From positions 83,767-147,766 of the forward strand of contig JAODUP010000931.1 of assembly GCA_025642065.1 (NCBI GenBank): a DNA stretch of 64,000 nucleotides. The letters are read 5' to 3'. The notes under the pieces were generated by a model. That model searched no databases and had not been told where the DNA came from. It saw nothing but the letters and a program-made list of their open reading frames with translations. The position numbers were made by a program, and so were the translations under genes. Below, in pieces: positions 37,878 through 49,664 of this stretch; the first letter of the stretch is position 1; the number at the start of each line of letters is the position of its first letter. The DNA is from Paralvinella palmiformis. Its lineage: Eukaryota > Annelida > Polychaeta > Terebellida > Alvinellidae.

Positions 37878-38115
37878 AGAGTTTGGATGATTCTAATAGA
37901 TGACTATATTTTACAACAATTAATTAGCTATATCTAACTAACGGGTAGATCAAGATAAATAAAATAAATGCTGACCGTTGTCTGATTCCAATAAACCACA
38001 GAAAACTCTCGTGATGGATAACGTGTAATTAGTGTCCAATAAGAATTCAAAGAATTATGTTTAGAATAACAAAAGATGATAAATAACATGTTCAGTTTCA
38101 TTTTAATTAATATGT
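37878..38115 (+). repeat. Segmental repeat X, copy 1
   Basis: Matches 58908-59180: AGTTTGGATGATTCTAATA, 'CAACAATTAATTA', 'GGATAACGTGTAATTAGTGTC' against GGATAATGGAAAATTAGCGTC, and 'AATAAC.TGT.C.GTTT'. In the 58 kb copy this block follows repeat T directly. Here about 2.7 kb of LINE and other DNA intervenes. Confidence 0.6.
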
Positions 38116-38146
38116 ATTATTTGAATTGTACATCTATTACTTTAAA

Positions 38147-38147
<1 letters not shown>

Positions 38148-38193
<46 letters not shown>
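38148..38193. repeat. (AT)n microsatellite
   Basis: About 23 AT units. Confidence 0.95.
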
Positions 38194-38194
<1 letters not shown>

Positions 38195-38234
38195 TGGTTC
38201 ACTGAGTCATAAATCAATATACTAGAGTAGGCTG

Positions 38235-38366
38235 ATGGTATGATAACATTGAACAGGTATCTAATACCGAGTTGCTACTACCATCTTAAGAACATCCACT
38301 ATTTAAAAACAGTCTTGAAACAAGAAACACTTGTAACTGTAGTCCACGTTTATTACATATCGAATA

Positions 38367-38370
<4 letters not shown>
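38235..38370 (+). mobile_element. Family L LINE fragment, copy 4
   Basis: The plus-strand frame gives CYYHLKNIHYLKTVLKQETL and then VTVVHV. It corresponds to the TAYYHLKNIHCLKAFLTQ segment of the fuller copy at 47321-47400. It is cut on the right by an (AT)n(GT)n tract. Confidence 0.75.
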
Positions 38371-38373
<3 letters not shown>

Positions 38374-38436
<63 letters not shown>

Positions 38437-38455
38437 ATGTGTGTGTGTGTGTGGG
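38374..38455. repeat. (AT)n(GT)n compound microsatellite
   Basis: About 20 AT units then about 18 GT units ending in GGGTGGGG. Confidence 0.95.
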
Positions 38456-38459
38456 TGGG

Positions 38460-39130
38460 GTTCTTTTGGACGACAGAAAATTAGTGTTGAATTAAACTAT
38501 GGTGTCAAAGTAGTTATCATACGTAGGTAGCAAGTAACTAATGAACCACACAGACGTGTTGTTTGCTGCGAGCTGTGGTATCAAATAGTTGGTTTTATGT
38601 GCTTCCGCTTTCTGAAGGTAGCCTGCGTGTAGCCGCCTTCCTGTGGTCGTGACATATTTGTCGCATACGAAAAGTGAATTAGCTGGGCCCCACATGCTGA
38701 TGAGCAGTGGAGTCAAATGTACGTATATGTGTATCAATATATGGAGGTGTATTTAAATAGATGTATGTATAGTTTTACGGTTTATGGTTCTGTACTAGTA
38801 ATTTGGAAGTATGACATGTTACGATGGCATAATACCTCGTTAACAATTTTGGTAATTCGCGATTAGTACTAATTATACAAATAACCTTACGAGCGGAAAA
38901 GTTGTTTGTTTAAAACCATGTTTATTGTCTTTACTGTGATTAGAAAATATCTTTGTTTCTAAAAAAAGTTATATATTTTAATAATGACACAATCTGGGGA
39001 TATATGTAAGATGTAATTTCAGTAATTGATTCTAATTGTCATTTAAATAAATCATCTATCTTATCAAATAGTCCAGTTGTGGTCTCAGCTATAAACACAG
39101 TCAGAAATAAATTACTGATTAATATTTTTG

Positions 39131-39135
<5 letters not shown>
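38460..39135. other. Anonymous DNA
   Basis: No gene recognised. The minus-strand frame at 38492-38737 has no family match that I know of. Confidence 0.5.

Positions 39136-39138
<3 letters not shown>

Positions 39139-39224
<86 letters not shown>
39139..39224. repeat. (AT)n microsatellite
   Basis: About 43 AT units preceded by CTCTCTCTC. Confidence 0.95.
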
Positions 39225-39228
<4 letters not shown>

Positions 39229-39384
39229 CAGAATAAAATTATTGTTTATTTTTGTAAGTGACCTGCAATTAGAAAGGCCGAGTTTAATACTCATTAATAC
39301 TTTATTAAAACACAGCACTGGTAGTGAATACCAATTGATAAAAAATGATCCAGAAGGGGGAAATGCGCACATTTAGAAACCCAG

Positions 39385-40155
39385 ATCGATGTTTAATGTA
39401 CCTTAGGGCTTCTGTTTATAAAACTTCTTAAATGTTTTCTAAATAAGAAAGTGACTTCATGGGAAATATTCAATAGTTTCTTTTGGCCAGATAGTTGTTT
39501 CTAATTGATTAACTGATGAGGGATTCATTTCTTTGAAGTGTAGTACAACAAGAATGTATTCGATTCCTGTACGACTAATTAATAAGTTGCAACTGCACCT
39601 TTATGAAAGGCCACAGCTTTTTGTAAAAATATCTACTATTACAATTTATACCTCTGCTAAGTTGGGGTGATTTTACCCACTAAGTAGCTGTGTAGATTTA
39701 CAAAGGTGCTAATAGCTCGAGCCAATGAATTAGAAATATAGTGGGTTAATGATTTGCTTACGGTTATGGCCGTGAAGTTATTTTAACATAATAAAACGTT
39801 TCCGATTTTTCACTTGGAACACGTTTGGGAGCTAAGAGGAGTTTGAACCTAGGTTTATCCAGTTCATTGATTTATTTCACCACAAATGGTTTGAATCAAT
39901 GATGATCAGTTTTCTTACTAATGGCGTTCTAATCATGTATTTTATTCGTCTGGTTCTAAATTTAACAAATAAAATACCGTTTGCTCAGTAATCTAATCAA
40001 GACTAATTAAGAAAAATAGAGTTGTAAACGCCCCCGTAGTGTATTCCTTCCATCAATAAAAGGCTCTGGCCTGATCATCTAATAAATGGCTTAGGGAATA
40101 ACATCAATTGATGACGCCAAATTAAAAATATTAAATAAAGACAGTAATAATTGGT
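39385..40155 (+). repeat. Segmental repeat V, copy 1
   Basis: Collinear with 52495-53265. Shared landmarks are 'AGTTTCTTTTG', 'ACTTCTTTGAAG.GTAGTA', 'GATTCC', TTATCCAGTTCATTG-like blocks, 'CCAC.AATGGTTT.AATC', 'TAGAGTTGTAAA' and 'GGCCTG.TCATCTAAT' followed by 'TTAGGGAATAACA'. Similarity resumes at 40500-40600 ('TATTATTATGTCACGAATATAA') and at 41285-41350 ('GTGCAGATTATATA'), with an L-family LINE lying between. Confidence 0.7.
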
Positions 40156-40587
40156 TAGGTTCACTCAATCACTCACTCAATCACTCTCTACAAATGTACT
40201 GCTTTTTTGACCAGCTGATAGATTTTTCTATCGTTATTTAATAAAATTGGGTGTTATTTTAATTTTTAGACAACTTCATTCATTCACTCACTCGTTCAGT
40301 CATTCGCTGATTCACTGATACGCTTCTTTATTCATTGATGAAAACACCATGAATGGATAACACACCCATGTGCTCGTAATTTACATCATATGATTATTTA
40401 GTTTTGTGTTTTTATACTAATCAGGTAATTACTATAAACCGTCTTGCAAAGGATACGAACGACTAGTCCAAATCAGTCAATAGTAACTGTACATGTTAGG
40501 ATATGAAATGATATGCTATGATATACTGCTTTCTACATTGAGTAAAATATAGCAAAACTAAACACGAGCTAGCTATTATTATGTCAC

Positions 40588-40620
40588 GAATATAATAATA
40601 TTATATATTAAGATTAAATG

Positions 40621-40676
<56 letters not shown>

Positions 40677-40712
40677 TACTATTATTTAATACTATAATAT
40701 TATAATAACACA
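40588..40712. repeat. AT-rich foldback around an (AT)n core
   Basis: Arms at about 40588-40623 and 40674-40712 are imperfect reverse complements (left ATAATAATATTATATATTAA; right ends ATACTATAATATTATAAT). They surround about 25 AT units at 40624-40673. Cruciform-prone. Confidence 0.6.
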
Positions 40713-41275
40713 AATATTATATATTTGGCATCACCACGTTGTGTTAAATCCCTAAAAACAAAAAAAGAAAGCTGGGTGCATCTTCGATTACCTCTAATGG
40801 GACGGTAACAGACTAAGGGTTAGTTTTGACAAATATGTATTAACATGTCACATTACGATGTCGAGCTACCAACTACCATCTTAAGAACATTCATTATTTA
40901 AAAGCATTCTTGACTCAAGAAGGACTTGTAACTGTAGTCTCCCTTCCTTGGTTACATCTCGTATAGATTACTGTAAGTAATCCGTAAAACTCAGGAAATC
41001 CATTCAGATATAATTACAGATGTCTATGTCTCGGCTCAAGTCATATGGCAATTGTGCATTTAGTGTTGCAGTTCCCACTTTGTGGACTAGATTGCCTGCA
41101 GATATTACATTTTTTGAATCCGTTCTAAAACATATATGTTCAAGGTTGCTATCACAGATTAATACTAATAATAATTTAAATCTCTAATAGAGTTTTTACA
41201 GACATATTATTTGAAATATCCTTGTACAGCGCCTTTGATTGGCTTCTGGTAGTAAGGGCGTTTTATTAACTATAC
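40705..41275 (+). mobile_element. Family L LINE fragment, copy 5, with 3' end
   Basis: Starts at ATATTTGGCATCACCACGTTG, which is the reverse of the strip near 47530 in the fuller copy. It passes the YYHLKN region and FSVAVPTLWTRLPADI (near 41070-41110) and ends with 'TGTACAGCGCCTTTGATTGG' and GTAAGGGCGTTTTATTAA. No ATT tail remains. The paralogous place near 53785 lacks this insertion. Confidence 0.8.
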
Positions 41276-41350
41276 AACACTTGAATAAAAGACAGCCTTA
41301 TTGCTTGGACGAGCATACCGGTATGTGCAGATTATATAAGGTCATACTAA

Positions 41351-41812
41351 CTGTCTGTATATTTGATAGGAATTTCGTTAGATCGTAAGCTGTGTTTATA
41401 ATATAACACTTTTTATATATTACCACAACCTTTTTACAACTTTCTGATGTAGATATGTAAAACTGAGGTTAAACTTATACCTGTAGAGAAATACACGAAA
41501 CAGTCAATTGCTGAAAGTGATTTCAAATTCATGATCTCCTAGTATTCGACCATACATTCTAGATGGCTGATGTTATAATAGAATATGAAAGGGTCAATCA
41601 ATTGTTGGTTCCTGATCTTTTTAAGACGTTTCAGTCATAATCTGAGGATATTTCTACACATTAAGATATTGGAGGAGTTAAGGAAATAGGTGCACACAAA
41701 ATGATTTAAAAGAATTACAATTACATTGCATAATGCATGTCGTTTGTTTAATAATATTAATAGACATTTATCGAAAGTTTGTCAATATTGTAGAAAGGAT
41801 ACAAATCGTTTA

Positions 41813-41878
<66 letters not shown>

Positions 41879-43190
41879 GTAATAATATTAAAATTATTAA
41901 TAACAACAGCAACAAAAAGAATCACAGCAACAACAGCAATAACAATATAAACACATTTTCCAAAGAACAACGAAAACGTAATATCTAACTACTAGTGTGA
42001 TTCATTACACTTAAAATAGGATTTTGTGTGGGATTGAAGGGAAGAGCACAAACAAAGTAATAAAATAACTAAAATTGGATCAGTACGAAAGTAGATATAT
42101 ATTCGAGCGCACAAACGGCGATCAACAGTAACATATCAATGTGGAATCATTATCAACCTAGAAATAACTTCAATTATTAATTTAATTTAAAATTGACATT
42201 ATCGATTCTCTTCCATTGCTAAGCGACATCTTGATAAGAATTATCTATATATACGCATACAAACCAAGAGTTCACACAAGAATAATTTCGGGAAATGCCA
42301 AGTTTCGTAAACTATCCAGACTGAAAGAAAACTAATATTCTCATCATTAATATAACTTTGCTACATTTATATATCAGAGAAGAAATTTGAAAGTTTGTTA
42401 TGTGAATTGTATATTTCCTAATAATTGCTATATGCTACTAGGCACACTCAATCTTCGTTAATGTCCACATATTAAAATATCACTTTTCATCGACTAGTAA
42501 AGACATATTATACTTTATTATAATACATTATAATTAAAGGTATTGCAATTTTATTTTATTTCGGTAATATTGTGTATGTGTAACAATGTGTATGCAGATG
42601 TAGAATGCTGATTTGCATGAACGCACATTCATTATTGGTTGCTGGTATTACACACCACTAGAAAAGTAGTAAACTGCCATTAAGCTGTTCCTTTGCAGAA
42701 ATGTGTACCTAAGAGCCCGTGTGTCTACACCTCTGTCATAAATTGTCAAACACTAATTTATTATCTATTAATTATCCCGCTTTCCATGGTTCATATCTAT
42801 TGTTAATAAGCAATATTTTATAATATACAGGTAGTTCAACATTTAGAAGACATCCACTGCGGCGCTGTTTAACGTATTAGAAACATAGATTATTGTTTTA
42901 AAAATATCTCTTGTCTATTATATGTTATTTGACGTATGATTGAAATATCTTCGCTATTTGGGTTGACACTAAACCAAACCAAACAAATATATATTTAAAC
43001 TCGAATTTTCGTAACAAATAATAAATAGCTCTTTTATTCAACTCCAATCGCCTTTTAGACGAATACGTAGTGTTGATATAATAACATTATCGTATTGGGT
43101 TATCAATATTGTCCCTTTCTACTCCCACAGCGTAAGTTTTAGACACCGTTTACACCATAATGACTTAATGAGGGGTGCATTTTCATTGAA
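41351..43190. other. Anonymous AT-rich DNA
   Basis: No gene recognised. It includes the (AAT)n tract listed next. Confidence 0.5.
41815..41877. repeat. (AAT)n microsatellite
   Basis: About 20 AAT units, followed by AACAACAGCAACAA-type repeats to about 41945. Confidence 0.95.
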
Positions 43191-43191
43191 G

Positions 43192-43257
<66 letters not shown>

Positions 43258-43285
43258 TCTGTTATAAATATATGCTAGTGTGTGC

Positions 43286-43326
<41 letters not shown>
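43191..43326. repeat. (AT)n, spacer, (GT)n microsatellites
   Basis: AT run at 43191-43255, a 24-bp spacer, then GT at about 43278-43326. Confidence 0.93.
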
Positions 43327-43328
<2 letters not shown>

Positions 43329-43694
43329 ACAAGTACTCAATATATTGAAGGTACACGAACATATATAGTTATAGAGTATTATAGAGTTTAAAACAGTTTA
43401 TACACTGTATTATAATATACATTTATATATCTTTATATCTGTATAATATGTTCTCGAAAATTTGTAAATGACTAGATTTACAAGTTATAATAAAATGAAA
43501 TTATTATAATTATAACTAATATTGTTGCTGTTGTTGATGATGCTGTTGTAGTTATTGATAAATAACCAGGATTTATTCTTTCACGTATCTGCTTTGTTAT
43601 TATTTAATCTGATATTAATTCTTTATCATTATAATTATTACCATTAATGGAAAATAATTATCTTCAACTACGAGATAAAAATCATAGTGTGACG

Positions 43695-44110
43695 TATATA
43701 TGTGGTTTTATATTGTCCAACACGTAACTCCGTAACAGAGTATTATCTGAGAATGTCCAGTCACCTGATGTAGCATAGCCAGCTTGGTATAAACAACGCT
43801 ATTAAAATGCTATCAACAGAGTCGCTGGACTGCGGGAGTTACTCGAGATCTTTGGGGGTTAATGCATAAATACTGGATAATGTCTCTCAGCAGAAAGACA
43901 TCTTCAGTAGATTAGGTTTTATTCATATGAATAAACAATATAAATGGTGTATTTTATCCGCTAGCATCATAAGTAACAAACTATGTTATTGCATGTTGGT
44001 GTCAGGTTTATGTACTTTAAACTAACTCTCATAACTGTTTATTGAAAGTGACGTGTTGCTTTATTTAAGGATTAACCATATTTTAGAAAATGTCGATGGC
44101 ATTATCCCGA
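43695..44110 (+). repeat. Segmental repeat W, copy 1
   Basis: Collinear with 55505-55945. Shared blocks are 'CATAGCCAGCTTG.TATAAACAAC', AATGCTATCA, TTAGGTTTTATTC-like, 'AAATGG.GT.TTTTAT', 'TAAGTAACAAA' and 'GTTTATGTACT', then 'GTTGCTTTATTTA'. Confidence 0.65.
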
Positions 44111-44689
44111 AGCAGTGATAAAGCGGATTAAAATAATGTTGAGCCTGTTAAAGAGTACAGTCATTGTTTTGCGTATGGTTTTAATTTGCGCAAGTGTGAT
44201 ATTTTTCTTTCAACTTCCACAATACGTCTAGAATAATATTTTGACGCGTGCTATATAAAGGTAACATTGACAACCTATTGTCGGATGTACCTGCTAATTA
44301 TAAAAATATAAATATATATATAATGGAATAAAAATAAATAAATATGAAATAGAATGATTAAAATTGTATTTTGAAAAAAATAATTATATACACACAGATA
44401 ATGATGCACGTACTCACGTAAAGATATTGACACGCTAGAGATACCAAATACACGAACGGAGGGACACAGACATAATCATACACCTTAAATTGAATGAAGA
44501 GCACTCATTTACACACACTAATCTACACCCAAGTGCGCACGCGCACATACAAATATATTTAAAATCACCATCTCAGTTACCTATATCTTAACGGCATTCA
44601 GTTATTTCATAACACGAGAATTAACTCGAAAAATGTGGTATGGAAGAATGCACTAACAACAGACTTTGGAATGATTTATAGTGCTTATT
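44111..44689. other. Anonymous AT-rich DNA
   Basis: No gene or named element recognised. Confidence 0.5.
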
Positions 44690-45040
44690 GATTATATTAA
44701 AGGTAATAAATAACAAAAGAAATTGCATTATCACCTCCTAGGAATGTAGGTAAGGATTTATATTAGGATATAATTATATTAAATATGTATCCCGATAATA
44801 GCCATAAGTGTCAGTGAAATTCGTGTTCGTTATCAATAGAAATAAATCAGATTTATACATGTTCTAATAAGACATATCCAATTTCTACACAGCAAATACT
44901 TCAACAACTTGATTAAAGTAAACTAATTAATTACTTTCTTCCATTTTGAGATATTGTTTAATAGCAATAATTAGACAGAAAAGGAATGACAGAAGAAACT
45001 GAGGATGATCCACCAAATAAACTAAATAATGTTATTTTAT
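44690..45040 (+). repeat. Segmental repeat U, copy 2
   Basis: Partner of 31385-31722. Here it runs on without interruption into repeat T copy 2 through 'TTATTAAATAGTCATAGA'. It therefore represents the site before LINE C inserted in the other copy. Confidence 0.6.
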
Positions 45041-45104
45041 AGGATATCATAAACCCATGTATCTGTATCTGTAGCCGCTTAAGTCGATTGGATTTACTTT
45101 CATA

Positions 45105-45784
45105 TTTCGCTTATTAAATAGTCATAGATAATGTCCTATCATCGTATCCTTCCTATATAAATAGAGATGTTTCATTCATGTGTTTTATCGGTAAGTGATA
45201 ACACATGTAAATGATCTATATCTGAATACATTAAAATACGTCACAATGACACGGTTTAGTGGACTTCTAAAATGTTGATCAAAATTTGCTTAAACTTAAA
45301 AACGAATTTAAGCTTAAATTTAGAATATGCATGTCGAATACAACGAGGCTAATACATATACTGTGTTTTTCTGTCTAATCGATTAAGTTATTGTTCATAT
45401 TAATGGAAATCCAAACATCATTATATCACCTGTATATAATTATAGTTTGGTCATTGGTTTACCTTTGTATTGATCATCCGATTTCATGGCCGGCAGTGTC
45501 ATTTCCAGCCATCACTCTGGTAACACTGAGTTAATAACACACAACAACTTGTGATAACCACGCAATTCTTACATCTCGTTTCCGGCTTTGTCTTCCGGTT
45601 TTTCTTTCCATGTTAAAACTATTGCTTTCAGAACATTTCCGGTTTCCGTGAACCATTTACTAATGGAATTATGACATCACGGATGACTAATGCTGTATTC
45701 TCTGTAGATAGTATTCTATTAGTTTTTCGAGATATAACAAATTAAAAAGTTTTTTTTGTCTGCTTGGTATATTCTCTTCTACAA

Positions 45785-45840
<56 letters not shown>

Positions 45841-45915
45841 TTTTGCTATAATAACATAGATATTCACACAATATTAGGATGCGATATTTTATCGTATTTA
45901 CCCTCTGGTAATTGG
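45105..45915 (+). repeat. Segmental repeat T, copy 2
   Basis: Best match to copy 1 at 34475-35190 (landmarks given there), for example 'TCTCGTTTCCGGCTTTGTCT' and 'CTAATGGAATTATGACATCA'. It contains (AT)n at 45785-45838 and, beyond it, CACACAATATTA and 'TTTACCCTC'. As in copy 1, an L-family 3' end follows directly on the minus strand. Confidence 0.7.
45785..45838. repeat. (AT)n microsatellite within repeat T
   Basis: About 26 AT units, at the same position as in the other T copies. Confidence 0.95.
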
Positions 45916-46158
45916 CTAATAATGTAAATTTAATAAAGATCCTTTACTAGCAGGAATCATTCATATGCGCTGTACAATGATGCCTCAAATCATATGTCTG
46001 CAATATCCAATAAAATATTTAAAAACAGTAATCACTATTTATCTGTGACAGTAATAATGGTGTGATTTTAGAACTGAAAAAGAGACGACGCATTTCTTAT
46101 ACCCGCCAACAATATATTCCAGAGAGTGGGAGCTGGAATACTAAACGCACTATCACAT
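45915..46158 (-). mobile_element. Family L LINE 3' fragment, copy 6
   Basis: Minus-strand 3' end: 'TTTACTAGCAGGAATCATTC' is the inverted tail, then 'ATGCGCTGTACA', then the C-terminal coding strip to 'GTGGGAGCTGGAATACTAAAC'. It sits next to repeat T, like the copy at 35190. The two are probably the same ancestral insertion, duplicated with the segment. Confidence 0.75.
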
Positions 46159-46279
46159 ATAATAATAATAATATATTTAATAAAGCGCCCTTACTAGCAG
46201 GAGCCATTCAAAGGCGCTGTACAAATAATATGTAATTTAATAATACCCCAAATAATATGTCTGTAAAACCCATTAATAT

Positions 46280-46351
46280 AATGTTATAATTTTATAAAAT
46301 ATATATTTACATCGTATGCGCTGTTGTATGGTTGTGAATATGGAAATAATA

Positions 46352-46420
<69 letters not shown>

Positions 46421-46740
46421 GATTATCGTAATGTTTTTAAATGTTTCTTAATATGACAAAATATGAACGTATAAGCTTTCTATCCACTCAAATCAATGTA
46501 TAATGCTTCAAATGTGTACATGGTGTATGGAGTTATGTGTATGATAATCAAACATCGGCTGAAACTGTTTGTATCCAAATTCGTGACGGAAAGAAATGAA
46601 TACTGCAGATGGTCAAAATGTTTAATACGCACTGTATTTATTTTGCCTTTATATGAACCTCAGTCCAAAATGTACTGTGTTTATGCTCTCTGTTATGCCT
46701 TTAATAAATCTATTGAATTGAATTGATATGCTTAACCAAC
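46280..46740 (+). mobile_element. LINE-tail insertion nested in the 3' UTR of copy 7
   Basis: Sequence foreign to family L. It holds (AT)n at 46352-46419 and then about 300 bp ending 'CTCTGTTATGCC' and 'TTTAATAAATCTATTGAATTG', a TTGAA-type tail at 46711-46727. This resembles the 3' UTR and tail of another LINE group inserted on the plus strand. The 76-codon open frame in it is not a recognisable protein. Confidence 0.6.
46352..46419. repeat. (AT)n microsatellite
   Basis: About 34 AT units. Confidence 0.95.
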
Positions 46741-46849
46741 AGTATTGTTTTCTATATAGCAGAGAAAAACGGAAGATGAAATAAATCCTATCACTGTGAA
46801 ACAAAAAGAAAAAAAAGAACTCTGTAATGATTTAAAAGATATTAATTAT

Positions 46850-49655
46850 TTATCTGTGAAAGTGACCGTAAATAGGTGTGTTTTTAGAAGACACTTCAAA
46901 TTTTCAAGGTACGACGCATTTCTAATATTTGCCGGCAACCTATTCCACAAAGTGGGAGTTGGAACACTAAACACACATTCAACCAAATGACCTGAGCCGA
47001 GACACTGGCACCTGCAATAGTATCTGACTGGATGACTTGAGGTTTCGGGATGACTTTCTAATGGACACCAGTTAACACAGGTATTCTGGTGCCATATCAT
47101 TAATAGATTTATAAGTTATTAATACAATCGTGAAATGGGTATACGATCTAATAGGTAGTCAACGGAGATTTTGAAAAATTGGGTTCATATGATCATATTT
47201 TCGAGTATTTGTCGCTATGCGAGATGCACTATTCTGAATTCGCTGAATTAATGTTATAATCAGATATGCCATATAACAGGGAGTTACAATAGTCTATACG
47301 AGATATAACAAAGGCATTGTTCACAGTACTTCTTGTGTCAAGAATGCTTTTAAACAGTGGATGTTCTTAAGATGGTAGTAGGCAGTTCGGCATACTGATG
47401 TGAAATGTTCATGCATGTTAATACATATGTCAAAAATAACCCCGAGATTTTGTACTGCTCCATTAAGGGTAATCGAAGATGCACCCATCTGTAATCCTGT
47501 TGTCTTTAGGGATTTAACACAATGTGGTGATGCCAAATATATAATATTTGTTTATTATCATTAAGATTTAGAAGATTGTGAGTCATCCATAGCCTAATAT
47601 CGGCAATACAATGTTCTAAATTCTTCAAGGAAGAGGAGAAATTTACTCACTGTCAGGATCCAGTGATATATACAGCTGTATGTCATCAGTATACAAGTGA
47701 TATTTAACCCCATATCGCTGCGAATTGATTCCAAGAGGACGGGTATACATTGTGAAAACCAGAGGACAAAGAACTGAACCCTGTGGTACACCAGATAACA
47801 AAAATTGAATATCAGATAAAATACCATGAACAGACACTCTCTGGGAGCGTTGTTCCAGATAGGATCGAAACCATTCAAGTACTTTACCTGACAGACCAAA
47901 CATGTCTTTTAACCTAGAAAAAAGTACATTATGATTAACTGTATCAAAAGAAGCAGACAGGTCCAGAAGAACAAATATTATTGGCTTACCTTGATCAAAT
48001 GACAATCATTATATCATTTTTCACCCTAACCAAGGCTGTTTGAGTGCTGTGGCCACTTTTAAAGGCATACTCGAGTGATTCATCAAGGTTATTATTGATT
48101 AAATATTTGTTTAGATGGAAAGCAACTGCCTTTTCTATTACTTTAGATAAAAATGTAAGTATTGAAACAGGTATGTAATTGCTTATAATATTTCAGTTCA
48201 TAGTGGTTTTTTTTTAATAATGGTTTTACAAAGGCAGCTTTGATGGATTTTCGAAAACACCCAGAGATAATGATTTATTAACTATATTTGTAATTGGGCT
48301 TATCAGAACATCCAGACAATCTTTCACAAGCCATGTAGGCATTGGGTAAACTGCACGAAAGCATTAGATGAATTTTTCAGCAACTGTCTGATATCAGTCT
48401 CTGTAAAAGGATAAAATGTATCCATCATGGATATGCAGGACTCTTCTAGCAATTGCTTACCCTGTGATAAAGTGCTGCAATGGAACCCACTATGTATATT
48501 TAATATTTTTTGACAGAAGAAGTTATTAAAACAATGGGCTGCATCTTCATCTGAGTTAATATTATTTGGAAGGTCAGTTTGACTTTTATGTAATATTTTA
48601 TTCACAATACTGAAAACAGTCCTTTGATATTCCTTTGAAGTTTTGATCTTTTTATTATAATATTCAGATTTAGCAGAGGCAAGGGTATTTTTAACTAGAC
48701 TTTTACTGACCGTAAACATTTCAAAATGAAAACATAAACTGGTACTGATCCACATCTGTGTCTCTTTGCAGCCTGTATGTTCTTATTGTACCATGGAATC
48801 ACTGGTCTGCTTGGCATTTCCTTTGTCATTAAAGGTGCATGTTCATCTAAAATGCCTCTCAATGTACTGTCATAGAGATTCACCAGATGATCCATCATCC
48901 GGTGGATCCAATACCAGGGAAGAGACTAGCAGACCATCAAGAAAAGCCTCCTTGTCAATTGACTTATATATTTTATATGAAGTAACTTTAGCTGAAACAG
49001 GTTGTTTCTGTAAAGATACATTAATGTTAACAAGGAAATGATTAGACAACATGGAAGACACAGTTACACCCTTAATCAATTTATCATAAGCACGAGAGAT
49101 GACAAAATCTAAGATGTGACCATATCTGTGTGTTCTTTCTTGGAAATGCTGCCTGAGATTGGCAGATCTAAGAATGTCAGCCAGTTGTTTGGTATCTGCA
49201 TTCCTCTGGCAATCCAATGTATATTGAAATCATCTAAGATCAACAGATGGCCACTGTTGGTAGCAAGAGAGTCAACAAATCCCGAAAATTCCTTGAAGAA
49301 ATCTGCTACTTTCAGGCCAATTTTCTTAGTGAGGTGTAACCGGTAGATAATAGCCGCACGAACATTTATCCCCAAGATATAAAAGTCAGATGGTAATTTT
49401 CAAATGGGTTTCACACTTCAAAGAATAACGGAGAAGAATGCCGGCTTCCCCACTTTTCTTGCGAATTCGAGCTTCATGGCGGAATGAATATCTAGCTGGA
49501 GTCACATCACCAACAAGTTTCTGGTCTATAACATTACCAGTCAGCCAAGTCTCAGTAATGACAAAAACATCAAGATCCATATCCTTAAAAATCATCAGAT
49601 ATTTCATCAGATTTATTACGGATCGACTGACAGTTTAGAAGACCAATCATTACAT
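46850..49655 (-). pseudogene. Endonuclease-reverse transcriptase ORF of family L, pseudogene
   Basis: Intact, this protein would nick DNA and reverse-transcribe the element RNA. Visible blocks are GLLNCQSIRNKSDEI (49612-49650), VFVITETWLTGN (near 49550), DFNIHWI (near 49230) and MLSNHFLVNINVSLQ at about 49030. The last is the endonuclease SDH motif with the aspartate changed to Asn. The RT has DLSASFDTVNHNVLFSRL (47912-47963), SGVPQGSVLCPLVF (47754-47795) and YTDDIQLYISL with YTDD at 47682-47693. The C-terminal part has LGVIFDICINMHEHFTSVCR, IQNSASRIATNTRKYDHMNP and FSVPTPTLWNRLPANIRNA (near 46930). It is split over at least six frames. Confidence 0.88.
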
Positions 49656-49664
49656 TTTGTATGA

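Larger units (their letters stand above)
46159..49660 (-). mobile_element. Family L L2/CR1-like LINE, fullest copy (copy 7)
   Basis: Minus-strand element. From 5' to 3' it has an endonuclease (49650 to about 49000), linker, reverse transcriptase (about 48500-47650), RT C-terminal region (47540-46850) and a 3' UTR. The 3' end is 'TACAGCGCCTTTGAATGGCT', 'CTAGTAAGGGCGCTTTATTA' and an (ATT)n-like tail at 46159-46176. The ORF is broken by several frameshifts and stops. About 0.5 kb of foreign sequence (46280-46740) interrupts the 3' UTR. The 5' end lacks any recognisable upstream ORF and directly abuts the 3'-proximal part of a second copy at 49665. Confidence 0.88.

Noticed and set aside
40170..40360. 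CRISPR-like array (repeated TCACTCA/TTCATTCA motifs)
   Set aside because: Short degenerate CACTC-type repeats without spacers of constant length, in a eukaryotic context.
47643..48005. Functional host reverse-transcriptase gene
   Set aside because: The 120-codon open frame is one piece of a LINE ORF whose flanking blocks are in other frames and whose endonuclease SDH motif is mutated.
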